This document shows, one piece after another, positions 7,924 to 15,651 of a DNA stretch of 23,267 nucleotides. Each line of letters opens with the position of its first letter. The first letter of the stretch is position 1. Made by a program: the position numbers and the translations under genes. The notes below the pieces were generated by a model, which made no database searches, was not told the DNA's origin, and saw only the letters and a program-made list of their open reading frames with translations. This stretch comes from CAYZDV01 sp964477275. Its GTDB lineage: Bacteria; Acidobacteriota; Aminicenantia; Aminicenantales; Aminicenantaceae. The stretch is taken from NCBI GenBank assembly GCA_964477275.1, contig CAYZDV010000017.1, forward strand, positions 1 through 23,267. Direction: 5' to 3'.

Positions 7924-9000
7924 ATGGCGGCACTGTCCATCCCGGAAATGAAAAAAAGGATCGAGCGATATCCGCGCGAAAGCCTGATCCACCTGCCGAC
8001 GCCTGTTCAGAAGCTGGACAGGCTTTCGAAGGCTCTCGGCGGGCCGGAGATTATCATGAAAAGAGATGACCTCACCGGCCTGGCCTTTGGCGGCAATAAA
8101 TCCCGCAAGCTGGAGTTCATCATCCGTGATGCGCTGGAGAAGAAGGCGGAAGTCCTCATCACCTGGGCCAGCGTCCAGTCCAACTGGTGTCTGCAGACTG
8201 CGGCGGCGGCCCGCAAATTCGGCATCAAACCCATCCTGCTTCTGTTCAAAACGTATGACCTTCCTGAAGAATACGACGGAAACCTTCTTCTGGATTTCAT
8301 CCTGGAGGCCGATATCCGGATCAAATCAGCTCGGCCAGGAAAGGTGGTCCGGATGGAAGATGTTCAGGGCATCATCGAGGAAGTGGAGAACGAGGTGAAG
8401 GAATGGGGCTACACTCCTTATAACGCTCCTATCGGCGGCTCGATGGCGGGCGGCTCGATGGATAAACCTCTGGGCGCCATCAGCTATGTCAATGCCTGTG
8501 CCGAGATGTTCGAGCAGGCGGAAAAGATCGGTTTTGATGCCCGCTGTATTGTCCATGCTTCAGGGTCAGGAGGAACCCAGGCCGGCCTGACCGTGGGAGC
8601 AAAGGCTCTGAAAGGAGATGTCAGGGTAGTGGGCATCAGCGTCTCCGATGAGAAGGAAAGCTATGCAAAGGATGTTTTCGCCATCGCTCAGGACACGGAA
8701 AAAGCCCTGGGCCTCGGTTCGATTGTCAAAAAAGAGGATGCCATCGTCCTGGACGACTACATCCAGGAAGGCTATGGCGTCCTGACCCGGGAAGTTGCAG
8801 AGGCCATCCGGCTGGTGGCCGTGACAGAAGGCATCTTTCTTGACCCCGTCTACACCGGGAAAGCCATGGCCGCGCTCATTGACCTCGTTCAAAAAGGGGA
8901 GTTTCAGAGGGACGGGAAAATCGTCTTTTTCCACACCGGAGGCACGCCGGTCCTCTTCCCCCACAGGGATAACCTGGTGAATTTTTTAAAACCTGGATAA
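7924..9000 (+). CDS. PLP-dependent D-cysteine desulfhydrase / ACC deaminase family protein
   Basis: 358 residues, typical for this fold-type II PLP family. The PLP lysine is Lys59 in GGNKSRKLEF, preceded by KRDDLTGLA. The phosphate loop is GSGGTQAGL (214-222); the conserved LDPVYTGKA (306-314) and HTGGTPVLF (337-345) segments are present. Family members open the C-C bond of aminocyclopropane carboxylate or eliminate sulfide from D-cysteine (or sulfite from cysteate), giving 2-oxobutyrate or pyruvate plus ammonia. The QSNH motif that lies over the active site reads QSNW (85-88) here, so the exact substrate is uncertain. The gene is followed 40 bases later by a threonine dehydratase and probably shares its transcript. 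A strong promoter and a GAGGTG ribosome site support the start. Confidence 0.85.
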   Translation: MAALSIPEMKKRIERYPRESLIHLPTPVQKLDRLSKALGGPEIIMKRDDLTGLAFGGNKSRKLEFIIRDALEKKAEVLITWASVQSNWCLQTAAAARKFGIKPILLLFKTYDLPEEYDGNLLLDFILEADIRIKSARPGKVVRMEDVQGIIEEVENEVKEWGYTPYNAPIGGSMAGGSMDKPLGAISYVNACAEMFEQAEKIGFDARCIVHASGSGGTQAGLTVGAKALKGDVRVVGISVSDEKESYAKDVFAIAQDTEKALGLGSIVKKEDAIVLDDYIQEGYGVLTREVAEAIRLVAVTEGIFLDPVYTGKAMAALIDLVQKGEFQRDGKIVFFHTGGTPVLFPHRDNLVNFLKPG

Positions 9001-9040
9001 GAGCGTTTCGAGGGAGTCAAAAAAGATGTGAGGCTCGACG

Positions 9041-10003
9041 ATGAACATAAAACGACCGACCTTTAAAGACGTTCTGGAAGCCAGAAGCATCATCAAAGAC
9101 TATCTTCCCCGGACGCCTCTCTACTCCTATCCCCAGCTCAATCAGCTTCTGGACACCAGAGTTTACATCAAACATGAAAACCACCTCCCGACAAATGCCT
9201 TTAAGACCAGAGGCGGAATCAATCTCATCTACCATCTCGCTCATGACCAGAGAGAAAAAGGCGTCATCACCGCTTCGACCGGGAATCATGCCCTCTCAGT
9301 GGCATACGCTTCCAATCTTTTTGGAGTGCCGGCAACGATTGTGATGCCCGAGAAGGCCAACCCGGTCAAGGTGAAAGCCATCAAAGCGCTGGGAGCGAAC
9401 ATCGTTTTCTTCGGCCGGATCTTTGACGAATCCAAGGAGTATGCGGAAAAGCTGGCTGCTGAGCGGAACGCCCGCTTCATCCATCCGGCCAACGAGCCCT
9501 ATCTGATTGCCGGCGTGGCCACCTATGCCGTGGAGATTCTCGAGGATTGCCCGTCGGTGGAAGTCATCATCGTGCCGGTCGGCGGGGGGAGTGGAGCCAG
9601 CGGGTGCTGCCTGGTCAAGGAAGCCTTGAACCCGGATGTTCAGGTGATCGGGGTTCAGGCCGAGAAGGCTCCTGCCGCCTATCTCTCCTGGAAGAACAAG
9701 AAGATCGTGAAAGACAGGATGGAGACAGCGGCCGAAGGGCTGGCCACCCAGGCGGGCTACGAACTGACCCAGAGCATTCTTCAGGATTATCTGGCCGACT
9801 TTGTGCTTGTCTCCGAGGAGGAGATGGCCCGGGCCATCCTCGTTTATCTTGAACTCATCCGGAACCTCTCCGAGGAGGCCGGAGCTTCACCCCTCGCTGC
9901 GGCGTTGAAGATCAAGGACAGGTTGAAGGGGAAGAAGGTTGCCCTTGTCCTTACCGGAGGCAATATCTCCACCGAGCGGCTGAAATCTCTACTGAACAGA
10001 TAA
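9041..10003 (+). CDS. Threonine/serine dehydratase (threonine ammonia-lyase), PLP fold-type II
   Basis: 320 residues, the length of catabolic threonine dehydratases without the C-terminal ACT regulatory domain of biosynthetic IlvA. The PLP lysine is Lys55 in HENHLPTNAFKTRGG. Further hallmarks are STGNH (79-83), the glycine-rich phosphate loop GGGSG (181-185) and the C-terminal TGGN (305-308). Expected reaction: L-threonine to 2-oxobutyrate plus ammonia, or serine to pyruvate; related enzymes act on threo-3-hydroxyaspartate, which cannot be excluded. It probably shares a transcript with the upstream PLP enzyme. Its stop lies only 9 bases from the stop of the convergent hflC gene, leaving no room for a separate terminator between them. 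Confidence 0.87.
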   Translation: MNIKRPTFKDVLEARSIIKDYLPRTPLYSYPQLNQLLDTRVYIKHENHLPTNAFKTRGGINLIYHLAHDQREKGVITASTGNHALSVAYASNLFGVPATIVMPEKANPVKVKAIKALGANIVFFGRIFDESKEYAEKLAAERNARFIHPANEPYLIAGVATYAVEILEDCPSVEVIIVPVGGGSGASGCCLVKEALNPDVQVIGVQAEKAPAAYLSWKNKKIVKDRMETAAEGLATQAGYELTQSILQDYLADFVLVSEEEMARAILVYLELIRNLSEEAGASPLAAALKIKDRLKGKKVALVLTGGNISTERLKSLLNR

Positions 10004-10012
10004 TCCTTAACT

Positions 10013-10957
10013 TTACTTGCTTGAGCTTTTAAGGTACTTCAGGAATTCGCTGTCCGTGGAGAGCAGGAGCCAGGTCTCCTTATTCAGGCTCTGCACATAG
10101 GTTTCCAGTGTCTTCATGAACTGGTAGAATTCCGGGTCGAGGTTATACGCCTGAGCGTAAATCCGGGTGGCTTCGGCATCCGCTCTTCCTTTGATTTCCT
10201 GGGATTTCCGGTAGGCTCCGGATTCGATGACCTTCAGCTCCCGCTCCTTTTCGCCCCGGATCTCGGCGCTTCTTCCGTCTCCCTCGGAACGATACTTGGA
10301 GGCGATTCGTTTCCGTTCGGCGATCATCCGCTCAAACACTTTCCTCTGCACCTCATCCACGTAATTGACTCTCTTGATCCGGACATCCTTGAGATCGATG
10401 CCGAATTCGGATGTGATCTGGGCGGAGCGTTCCAGGACAATCTGGGCGATTTTTTCCCGGCCTGTCTGGATATGGGGGATGGCCGTGGAAATTTCGAGCT
10501 CCTCCAGTTCTTCGGTGAGGTCAAACTCGCGGTTTGAAGAGCGGACAATCTCGATCAGGTCGAAATTGGCGACAGCGTTTCGTGTTTCGCTGTCGATGAT
10601 GTCATCGAGCCGCGATTGGCCGCCCCTCTCATCCCGGACTCTCTGGAAGAAGACCAGGGGGTTGCTGATTCTCCAGCGGGCGTAGGTGTCGACCCAGATG
10701 TATTTCTTGTCCCTGGTCGGGATCTGGTTGGCGTCGCCGTCCCACTCCAGCCAGCGCTTCTCAAAATAATTGGCTTTCTGGATGAAGGGAACCTTGAAAT
10801 GAAGTCCCGGTTCGGTCACGGCATCGCCTTTGGGCTCCCCGAACTGCGTGATGATGACCTGGTTGGTTTCGGAGACGACATAGAGGGAATTGAGCAGGAC
10901 GATCAGGGCAAGAAAAACCACGATTCCGACAATAAGATATGCTGTCGGCTTGCTCAT
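10013..10957 (-). CDS. hflC: HflC, regulator subunit of the FtsH membrane protease
   Basis: 314 residues (E. coli HflC is 334). A single N-terminal TM helix (about 6-26) is followed by an SPFH/band-7 domain (opening SETNQVIITQFGEPKG) and a long charged coiled coil with the HflC-like segment GRADAEATRIYAQAYNLDPE. HflC pairs with HflK in a large cage around FtsH at the inner membrane and modulates its degradation of membrane proteins. Its ATG overlaps the stop of hflK by four bases (ATGA), so the two are translationally coupled. FtsH itself is not in this window. Confidence 0.93.
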   Translation of the reverse strand: MSKPTAYLIVGIVVFLALIVLLNSLYVVSETNQVIITQFGEPKGDAVTEPGLHFKVPFIQKANYFEKRWLEWDGDANQIPTRDKKYIWVDTYARWRISNPLVFFQRVRDERGGQSRLDDIIDSETRNAVANFDLIEIVRSSNREFDLTEELEELEISTAIPHIQTGREKIAQIVLERSAQITSEFGIDLKDVRIKRVNYVDEVQRKVFERMIAERKRIASKYRSEGDGRSAEIRGEKERELKVIESGAYRKSQEIKGRADAEATRIYAQAYNLDPEFYQFMKTLETYVQSLNKETWLLLSTDSEFLKYLKSSSK

Positions 10958-11931
10958 TTTTTCACCTCCTCTCCCAGGTTGAAGATGGGCAAGATATTTC
11001 TCTGCTTCTCATCGAAGATGATCTTCTTGCTGATTTTGGGCAGGATGTCATTGATTGTTTCCAGGTAGAGCCGCTTTCGCGTCACCAGCGGAGCGCGGGC
11101 ATATTCCCGGTAGATGGAAATGAACCGGTCGGCATCCCCCCGGGCTCTGTTCACCCGTTCGGTGGCGTATCCTTCCGCACCCCTGATCATCTGTTCGGCC
11201 TCACCTCTGGCCCTGGGAATTTCCTGGTTGTATTCGGACCAGGCGTCGTTGATCTTTCTCTCTTTTTCCTGGATGGATTCGTTAACTTCGTTGAAAGAGG
11301 GCTTGACCTCGTCAGGCGGGTTGACATCCTGGAGTTTGAGCTGGTCGACGTGAATGCCGATTTCGTAAAGGTCGCACATCTGCTGGAGTTCGTCTCTGGC
11401 CTCGTTTTCGATTCGGGCCCGGCCGATGGTGATCACCTCATCCACCGAGCTGTCGCCGACCATTTTCCTCACCACCGCCTCGTTCATGTAGCGAAATGTG
11501 CTGTCCACGTCCCGTATTTTAAACAGGTAATTGTAGGAGTCCTTGATTTTGTACTGAACGATCCATTCCACCACTGCCACGTTCAGGTCACCGGTGAGCA
11601 TCACCGCTTCTCTTACCGCCTCCGGAATGGTCCGGTATTCGGACCTGATGCCGGGCCTTGTGGTGCGAAAGCCGAATTCCATCTTCAACTGTCTCTGGAC
11701 AGGAACCTTGATCAGGTTTTCGATCCCGAGAGGAATCTTGAAGTGAAGACCCGGGTCAGAAGTGCGCACGAACTTTCCGAACCTGAGAATGACGCCTATC
11801 TCCTCGGGGCTGACCTGGTAGACAGAGCCGAAGAGCAGGATGAGGATGACCACGGCAAGGACGATGAGCTTGAGAACGCCTGTTTTGATTTTGGGCAGCT
11901 TGATTTCCAGGGATGGAAAATCACTCCTCAT
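10954..11931 (-). CDS. hflK: HflK, regulator subunit of the FtsH membrane protease
   Basis: 325 residues, shorter than E. coli HflK (419) because the Gly-rich N-terminal and C-terminal extensions are absent. TM helix about 18-36, then an SPFH domain from VSPEEIGVILRFGK, the HflK-typical GIHVDQLKLQDVNPPDEV and a charged coiled coil with GEAEQMIRGAEGYATERVNRA. The frame stays open upstream to 12096, but the start at 11931 is preferred: it has a near-perfect AAAAGGAGG ribosome site (RNA sense, 11937-11945) 5 bases away, it matches the family N-terminus, and the extra upstream residues look non-coding and overlap the tadA promoter. It is divergent from tadA and the first gene of hflK-hflC. Confidence 0.93.
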   Translation of the reverse strand: MRSDFPSLEIKLPKIKTGVLKLIVLAVVILILLFGSVYQVSPEEIGVILRFGKFVRTSDPGLHFKIPLGIENLIKVPVQRQLKMEFGFRTTRPGIRSEYRTIPEAVREAVMLTGDLNVAVVEWIVQYKIKDSYNYLFKIRDVDSTFRYMNEAVVRKMVGDSSVDEVITIGRARIENEARDELQQMCDLYEIGIHVDQLKLQDVNPPDEVKPSFNEVNESIQEKERKINDAWSEYNQEIPRARGEAEQMIRGAEGYATERVNRARGDADRFISIYREYARAPLVTRKRLYLETINDILPKISKKIIFDEKQRNILPIFNLGEEVKK

Positions 11932-11964
11932 TTGAACCTCCTTTTTATAGATTGAATTGTGTTT

Positions 11965-11973
11965 ATCATAACA
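11965..11973 (-). promoter_or_regulatory. Candidate extended -10 promoter for hflK-hflC
   Basis: On the minus strand TGT-TATGAT (11973 down to 11965) is an extended -10 with five of six matches to TATAAT. The -35 position (TTTATC at a 17-base spacing) is poor, as extended -10 promoters tolerate. It lies about 34 bases upstream of the chosen hflK ATG. Confidence 0.45.
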
Positions 11974-12068
11974 CAGCCGCAGGCAGAGATAAAGCTTCCG
12001 CCTTCCCTGAGGTCGCCATGAGGCTCGGGATGGTTCGCTCAAAGTCACGCTCACTTTGCCCCATTCCT

Positions 12069-12097
12069 TTGACACATTCGGGAAACACATGTACAAT
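12069..12097 (+). promoter_or_regulatory. Near-consensus sigma-70 promoter of tadA
   Basis: A perfect TTGACA (-35, 12069-12074), a 17-base spacer and TACAAT (-10, 12092-12097, five of six). Transcription should start near 12104. The in-frame ATGs at 12056 and 12089 lie upstream of that point, so they cannot start TadA from this promoter, leaving ATG 12122. Confidence 0.75.
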
Positions 12098-12121
12098 CAA
12101 CCCGCCTGGAAGGTGCAGGAT

Positions 12122-12583
12122 ATGGACGATGAATTTTTCATGCGCCAGGCGCTGGCCGAAGCCCGCAAAGCGATGAAGAACGGCGAGGCGCCGGTGGGAG
12201 CGGTTCTGGTTTCGGACGACGGCATCGTCAGCCGGGCCCACAATCAGCCCATAGCCAGGAACGACCCCACGGCCCATGCGGAAATCCTGGCTCTGAGAAA
12301 GGCTGGCGCAAAAAAGAAAAATTACAGGCTTACTGGTTCTGTCCTTTATGTGACCCTCGAGCCTTGCGCTATGTGCCTGGGTGCAGCTTTTCAGGCCCGA
12401 ATCCAGAGGCTTGTTTTCGGAGCCGATGACCCTAAAAGCGGGGCTTTGCGCTCCGTGATGGAATTTCCCCTGGAGAGAATGAGCCACCGCATCGAGGTCA
12501 AGGGTGGAGTGCTGGCCGGGGAATGCGGTAAAATTCTAAAAGATTTTTTTGCCGGAAAACGAAAGTCAGGATCGGCCTCCTGA
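12122..12583 (+). CDS. tadA: tRNA-specific adenosine deaminase
   Basis: 153 residues from ATG 12122. TadA converts A34 of tRNA-Arg(ACG) to inosine, an essential wobble change. Zinc and catalytic residues are all visible: His52 and Glu54 in TAHAEILAL, Cys82 and Cys85 in TLEPCAMCLGA; the substrate-side Asn41 (HNQPI) and the C-terminal GADDPKSGAL region are also conserved. The frame is open further upstream to 12056, but the promoter at 12069-12097 places the transcript start after that, and GGAAGG (12108-12113) gives a ribosome site 8 bases before 12122. The gene is divergent from hflK and precedes the two tRNA-Ser genes. Confidence 0.93.
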   Translation: MDDEFFMRQALAEARKAMKNGEAPVGAVLVSDDGIVSRAHNQPIARNDPTAHAEILALRKAGAKKKNYRLTGSVLYVTLEPCAMCLGAAFQARIQRLVFGADDPKSGALRSVMEFPLERMSHRIEVKGGVLAGECGKILKDFFAGKRKSGSAS

Positions 12584-12627
12584 CCCGAACATTTTCATCC
12601 ACAGCGTGTTCAAGCACTGCCAGATGC

Positions 12628-12716
12628 GGAGAGGTGGCCGAGTGGTTGAAGGCGGCGGTCTCGAAAACCGCTATCCCGAGTTATCGGGATCGTGGGTTCG
12701 AATCCCACCCTCTCCG
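12628..12716 (+). tRNA. tRNA-Ser(CGA)
   Basis: Full cloverleaf with the long variable arm of class II tRNAs. The acceptor stem GGAGAGG (12628-12634) pairs with CCTCTCC (12709-12715), discriminator G12716. The anticodon stem GCGGT/ACCGC (12655-12659, 12667-12671) encloses a seven-base loop with anticodon CGA at 12662-12664. The T arm is GTGGG-TTCGAAT-CCCAC (12692-12708). The variable arm forms a hairpin around ATCCCGA/TCGGGAT. The 3' end is followed by CTC, so CCA is not encoded. A short GC stem and six Ts at 12781-12796 may end the transcript. Confidence 0.95.
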
Positions 12717-12846
12717 CTCCAGAGAAGACCTCTAACGTGGTTGGAGACGTGGCGGGACTGCTGAGCCGCATGAAATTGACCGGAGGGCCGTTTTTTGATA
12801 GTTTAATACTTCACGCTTTCCTCGTTTTCCGCATCGGTTCACAAGC

Positions 12847-12939
<93 letters not shown>

Positions 12940-13002
12940 TGATTGTCTCGCTAATCCGGTTTAAGAACAAAATCGCAGGCGCAGAAAAGAAGGAGAGAAG
13001 AG

Positions 13003-14208
13003 ATGGACACTCAAGATTACGTCGTCCTGGAGGACCTCTATGGAGCCCACAATTATCATCCTCTGGATGTGGTCATCACCAAAGGAAAAGGCATCTGGGT
13101 CTGGGATGTGGAGGGAAAAAAGTACCTTGATTTCTTGAGCGCCTACTCTGCGGTCAACCAGGGTCACTGTCATCCGCGTCTGGTGAAAGCGCTCATGAAA
13201 CAGGCGGAGCGGCTGACCCTCACCTCCCGCGCCTTTCGCAACGACCAGTGGCCGCTTCTGGCCAAAGAGCTCTGTGAACTGACAGGCTATGACATGGTGC
13301 TTCCGATGAATTCCGGGGCTGAGGCTGTGGAGACGGCGATCAAGATTGCCCGGAAATGGGCCTGTCAGGTCAAAGGAGTGCCGAGAGACGGCGCGGAAAT
13401 CATCGCCTGCTCCAACAATTTCCACGGACGGACAGTGACCGTCGTCAGCTTTTCCACCGAGCCCCTTTACAGGGATGATTTCGGCCCCTTCACGCCCGGC
13501 TTCGCGCTCGTTCCATTTGGCGACCCGGAGGCCCTGGAAAAGGCGATCACCCCCAACACTGCGGCTTTCCTGGTCGAGCCTGTCCAGGCTGAGGCCGGAA
13601 TCCTCATCCCGGCCGAAGGCTACCTGAAAAAGGCCAAAGAGATATGCGAAAAACACAATGTTCTCTTCATGGCCGATGAGATCCAGACCGGTCTGGGACG
13701 GACAGGAAAGCTCTTTGCCTGCGAGCATGAAGGAATCAAGTCCGATGTGATGATCATCGGCAAATCCCTGGGCGGAGGCTTTTATCCCATCTCCGCCGTT
13801 CTTTCTCCGCGGGAAATCCTGGGCCTCTTCAAGCCCGGAGAACACGGCTCCACTTTCGGCGGAAACCCCATGGCCTGCGCTCTGGCGCGCGAAGCGATCA
13901 AGGTGCTGGTCGAAGAGAAAATGCTCGAAAACTCTGCCGAACAGGGAAAATACTTCCTGGAAAGGCTGAAGACGCTCAAGAGCCGGCACATCAGGGAGGT
14001 CAGAGGAAAAGGCTTACTGATGGGCATCGAGCTCAGGCCCGAAGCAGGAGGAGCCAGGCGCTTCTGCGAGGCGTTGAAAGAAAAGGGCCTTCTCTGCAAG
14101 GAGACCCACGAGCACGTCATCCGTTTTGCCCCGCCGCTCGTCATTCAGCAGAAAGAGCTCGACTGGGCCTTCAAGCGCGTCCGTCAGGTTTTCAAGGATC
14201 TGGACTGA
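13003..14208 (+). CDS. rocD: Ornithine aminotransferase (ornithine--oxo-acid transaminase)
   Basis: 401 residues, the normal length for this class III, fold-type I aminotransferase. It moves the delta-amino group of ornithine to 2-oxoglutarate, giving glutamate-5-semialdehyde and glutamate, at the junction of arginine, proline and glutamate metabolism. Visible features: YGAHNYHPL (13-21), typical of ornithine aminotransferase; the PLP phosphate motif NSGAEA (103-108); NNFHGRT (138-144); the Asp225-Glu226 pair in ADEIQTG; the Schiff-base Lys254 in GKSLGGGFYPISAV; and HGSTFGGNP (281-289). An AAGGAGAG ribosome site (12990-12997) supports the start. No clear promoter is seen between the tRNA and the gene, so read-through from the tRNA is possible. 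No other arginine or proline pathway genes are adjacent. Confidence 0.93.
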   Translation: MDTQDYVVLEDLYGAHNYHPLDVVITKGKGIWVWDVEGKKYLDFLSAYSAVNQGHCHPRLVKALMKQAERLTLTSRAFRNDQWPLLAKELCELTGYDMVLPMNSGAEAVETAIKIARKWACQVKGVPRDGAEIIACSNNFHGRTVTVVSFSTEPLYRDDFGPFTPGFALVPFGDPEALEKAITPNTAAFLVEPVQAEAGILIPAEGYLKKAKEICEKHNVLFMADEIQTGLGRTGKLFACEHEGIKSDVMIIGKSLGGGFYPISAVLSPREILGLFKPGEHGSTFGGNPMACALAREAIKVLVEEKMLENSAEQGKYFLERLKTLKSRHIREVRGKGLLMGIELRPEAGGARRFCEALKEKGLLCKETHEHVIRFAPPLVIQQKELDWAFKRVRQVFKDLD

Positions 14209-14216
14209 ATATCGAG

Positions 14217-14245
14217 TTGAAAAATTATTTCTTCTCCGGTATCAT
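14217..14245 (+). promoter_or_regulatory. Promoter of the Trp-rich lipoprotein gene
   Basis: TTGAAA (-35, 14217-14222, five of six), a 17-base spacer and TATCAT (-10, 14240-14245, five of six). The predicted start lies near 14252, and a GAGAGGAA ribosome site follows before the ATG at 14275. It overlaps the end of the rocD transcript region, so the lipoprotein gene is probably independent of rocD. Confidence 0.65.
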
Positions 14246-14274
14246 AAAGCCGACTCGAATAGAGAGGAACAATC

Positions 14275-15504
14275 ATGAGAAAAATCCATTTTGTCATTCT
14301 TCTGTCTTTGATTTTTGCCGCAGGCTGTATCATGTACGTTCCTTACAGCGGTGAAAGGCGGCCACCTGCACCCGAAGCGGAGGAGTATTACCAGCCGCCG
14401 TCGCCCGGACCCGGCCTGGACATCTCCTACTTTTATGAATACCTTTCGCCTTATGGTATCTGGATCTATCATCCTGCATACCGCTATGTGTGGGTTCCCT
14501 ACAATATGCCTTATGGCTGGCGTCCGTACACTCTCGGCCACTGGATCTGGACAGATTATGGCTGGACATGGCATTCCACTCTCGTCTGGGGCTGGGCGCC
14601 CTTTCATTACGGCCGCTGGGGCTGGGAAAGAGACCTCGGCTGGTTCTGGGTTCCGGATGTGATCTGGGGTCCATGCTGGGTGACCTGGCGCTCCAGCAAC
14701 ATTTACATCGGCTGGGCTCCTCTTCCGCCCGGCGTCCGTTTTGTCCCTGGAGTGGGAATCAGGCATATTGCCTTCAACATCCCTGAGTATTACTGGATAT
14801 TCGTGGATGGAACCTATTTCTTGACCCCGCAGCTCCATCTTTACATCTTTCCCAGGGAAAGAAACGTGACCATCATCAGGTATACCGTCCACCAGACGAA
14901 CATCTCTGTCCGCGGCAACATGGTGGTCAACGAAGGGATCGGCGTTGACCGGGTTCAGAGAATTACCAGGCAGAAAATCACCAAATATGAGCTCAAAGAC
15001 GCGGCTAAGCCGGAAGCGAGAAGAGAAGCCCCTGGCGTGGTTGAGGTCTATCGACCCCAGATAAAAAAGAGCGAGGCCGCCAGGCCGAAGACCGTTCTCG
15101 ACAAGGAAGAAGCCAGCGTCAAGATTTCCAGGGAAAGAATGACTATCAAAGCGACAGAAAAAGAGAAAGAAGCGGCTGTTTCTCCCGGAGAGAGAGAGAG
15201 AAGCCTGAAGGAAATGCAGGAGCGGGAGCTCAAGCTGCTGGAAAAGAGCCAGGAAAAGGAAATCGAGGACCTGATCAGAAATAAAGAAGCAGAGAAACAA
15301 TCCGCCAGGACAGAGACAGAGAAAGCCCGGATCGAACGGGAACACCAGAGCAAGGTAATTAACATCAAGAAGAGCCATGAAGGGGAAAAGACCAGTATCC
15401 AGAAGAGGCACGAAGAGGAAAAGAAACAAGCGGTGAAGAAAGAGGAAGAAGAGAAAAAAGAAGGGGAGAAGAAGGTGATCAAGAAAAAGAAAGATCAGGA
15501 GTAA
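14275..15504 (+). CDS. Trp-rich lipoprotein (DUF6600-like YXWV domain) with long charged helical tail
   Basis: 409 residues. Residues 1-18 are a lipoprotein signal ending in AAGC (Cys18 lipidated). Residues 51-150 hold a dense Trp/Tyr domain with 17 Trp between residues 63 and 147 and repeated units such as SPYGIWIYHPAYRYVWVPY, GWAPFHYGRWGW and GWFWVPDVIWGP, as in proteins annotated DUF6600. From about 240 to the end the chain is almost entirely Lys, Glu, Arg and Gln and should be a long helix or coiled coil. The protein should be anchored to the inner or outer membrane facing the periplasm; the function is unknown. A wall- or envelope-binding role for the tail is speculation. After the TAA, the same frame stays open for 14 more codons of similar composition to a second TAA at 15547. 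It has its own promoter and a good ribosome site. Confidence 0.8.
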   Translation: MRKIHFVILLSLIFAAGCIMYVPYSGERRPPAPEAEEYYQPPSPGPGLDISYFYEYLSPYGIWIYHPAYRYVWVPYNMPYGWRPYTLGHWIWTDYGWTWHSTLVWGWAPFHYGRWGWERDLGWFWVPDVIWGPCWVTWRSSNIYIGWAPLPPGVRFVPGVGIRHIAFNIPEYYWIFVDGTYFLTPQLHLYIFPRERNVTIIRYTVHQTNISVRGNMVVNEGIGVDRVQRITRQKITKYELKDAAKPEARREAPGVVEVYRPQIKKSEAARPKTVLDKEEASVKISRERMTIKATEKEKEAAVSPGERERSLKEMQERELKLLEKSQEKEIEDLIRNKEAEKQSARTETEKARIEREHQSKVINIKKSHEGEKTSIQKRHEEEKKQAVKKEEEEKKEGEKKVIKKKKDQE

Positions 15505-15651
15505 GAGGAAGCCGATCAGAAAACAGTCAATAAGGCCATCAAGAAATAATTCTCAACAGTCATCCGCTCCGAAATCCGGGACACTTTTCCCTTCATCCTT
15601 CTGAGCTTTTCCGCATCGCCGGCCAATGGGTATTCCGCATGACTCGGCCGC

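Noticed and set aside
10939..11955. 338-codon plus-strand frame opposite hflK
   Set aside because: It mirrors hflK, which has family motifs and a perfect ribosome site; the plus-strand translation has no recognisable family.
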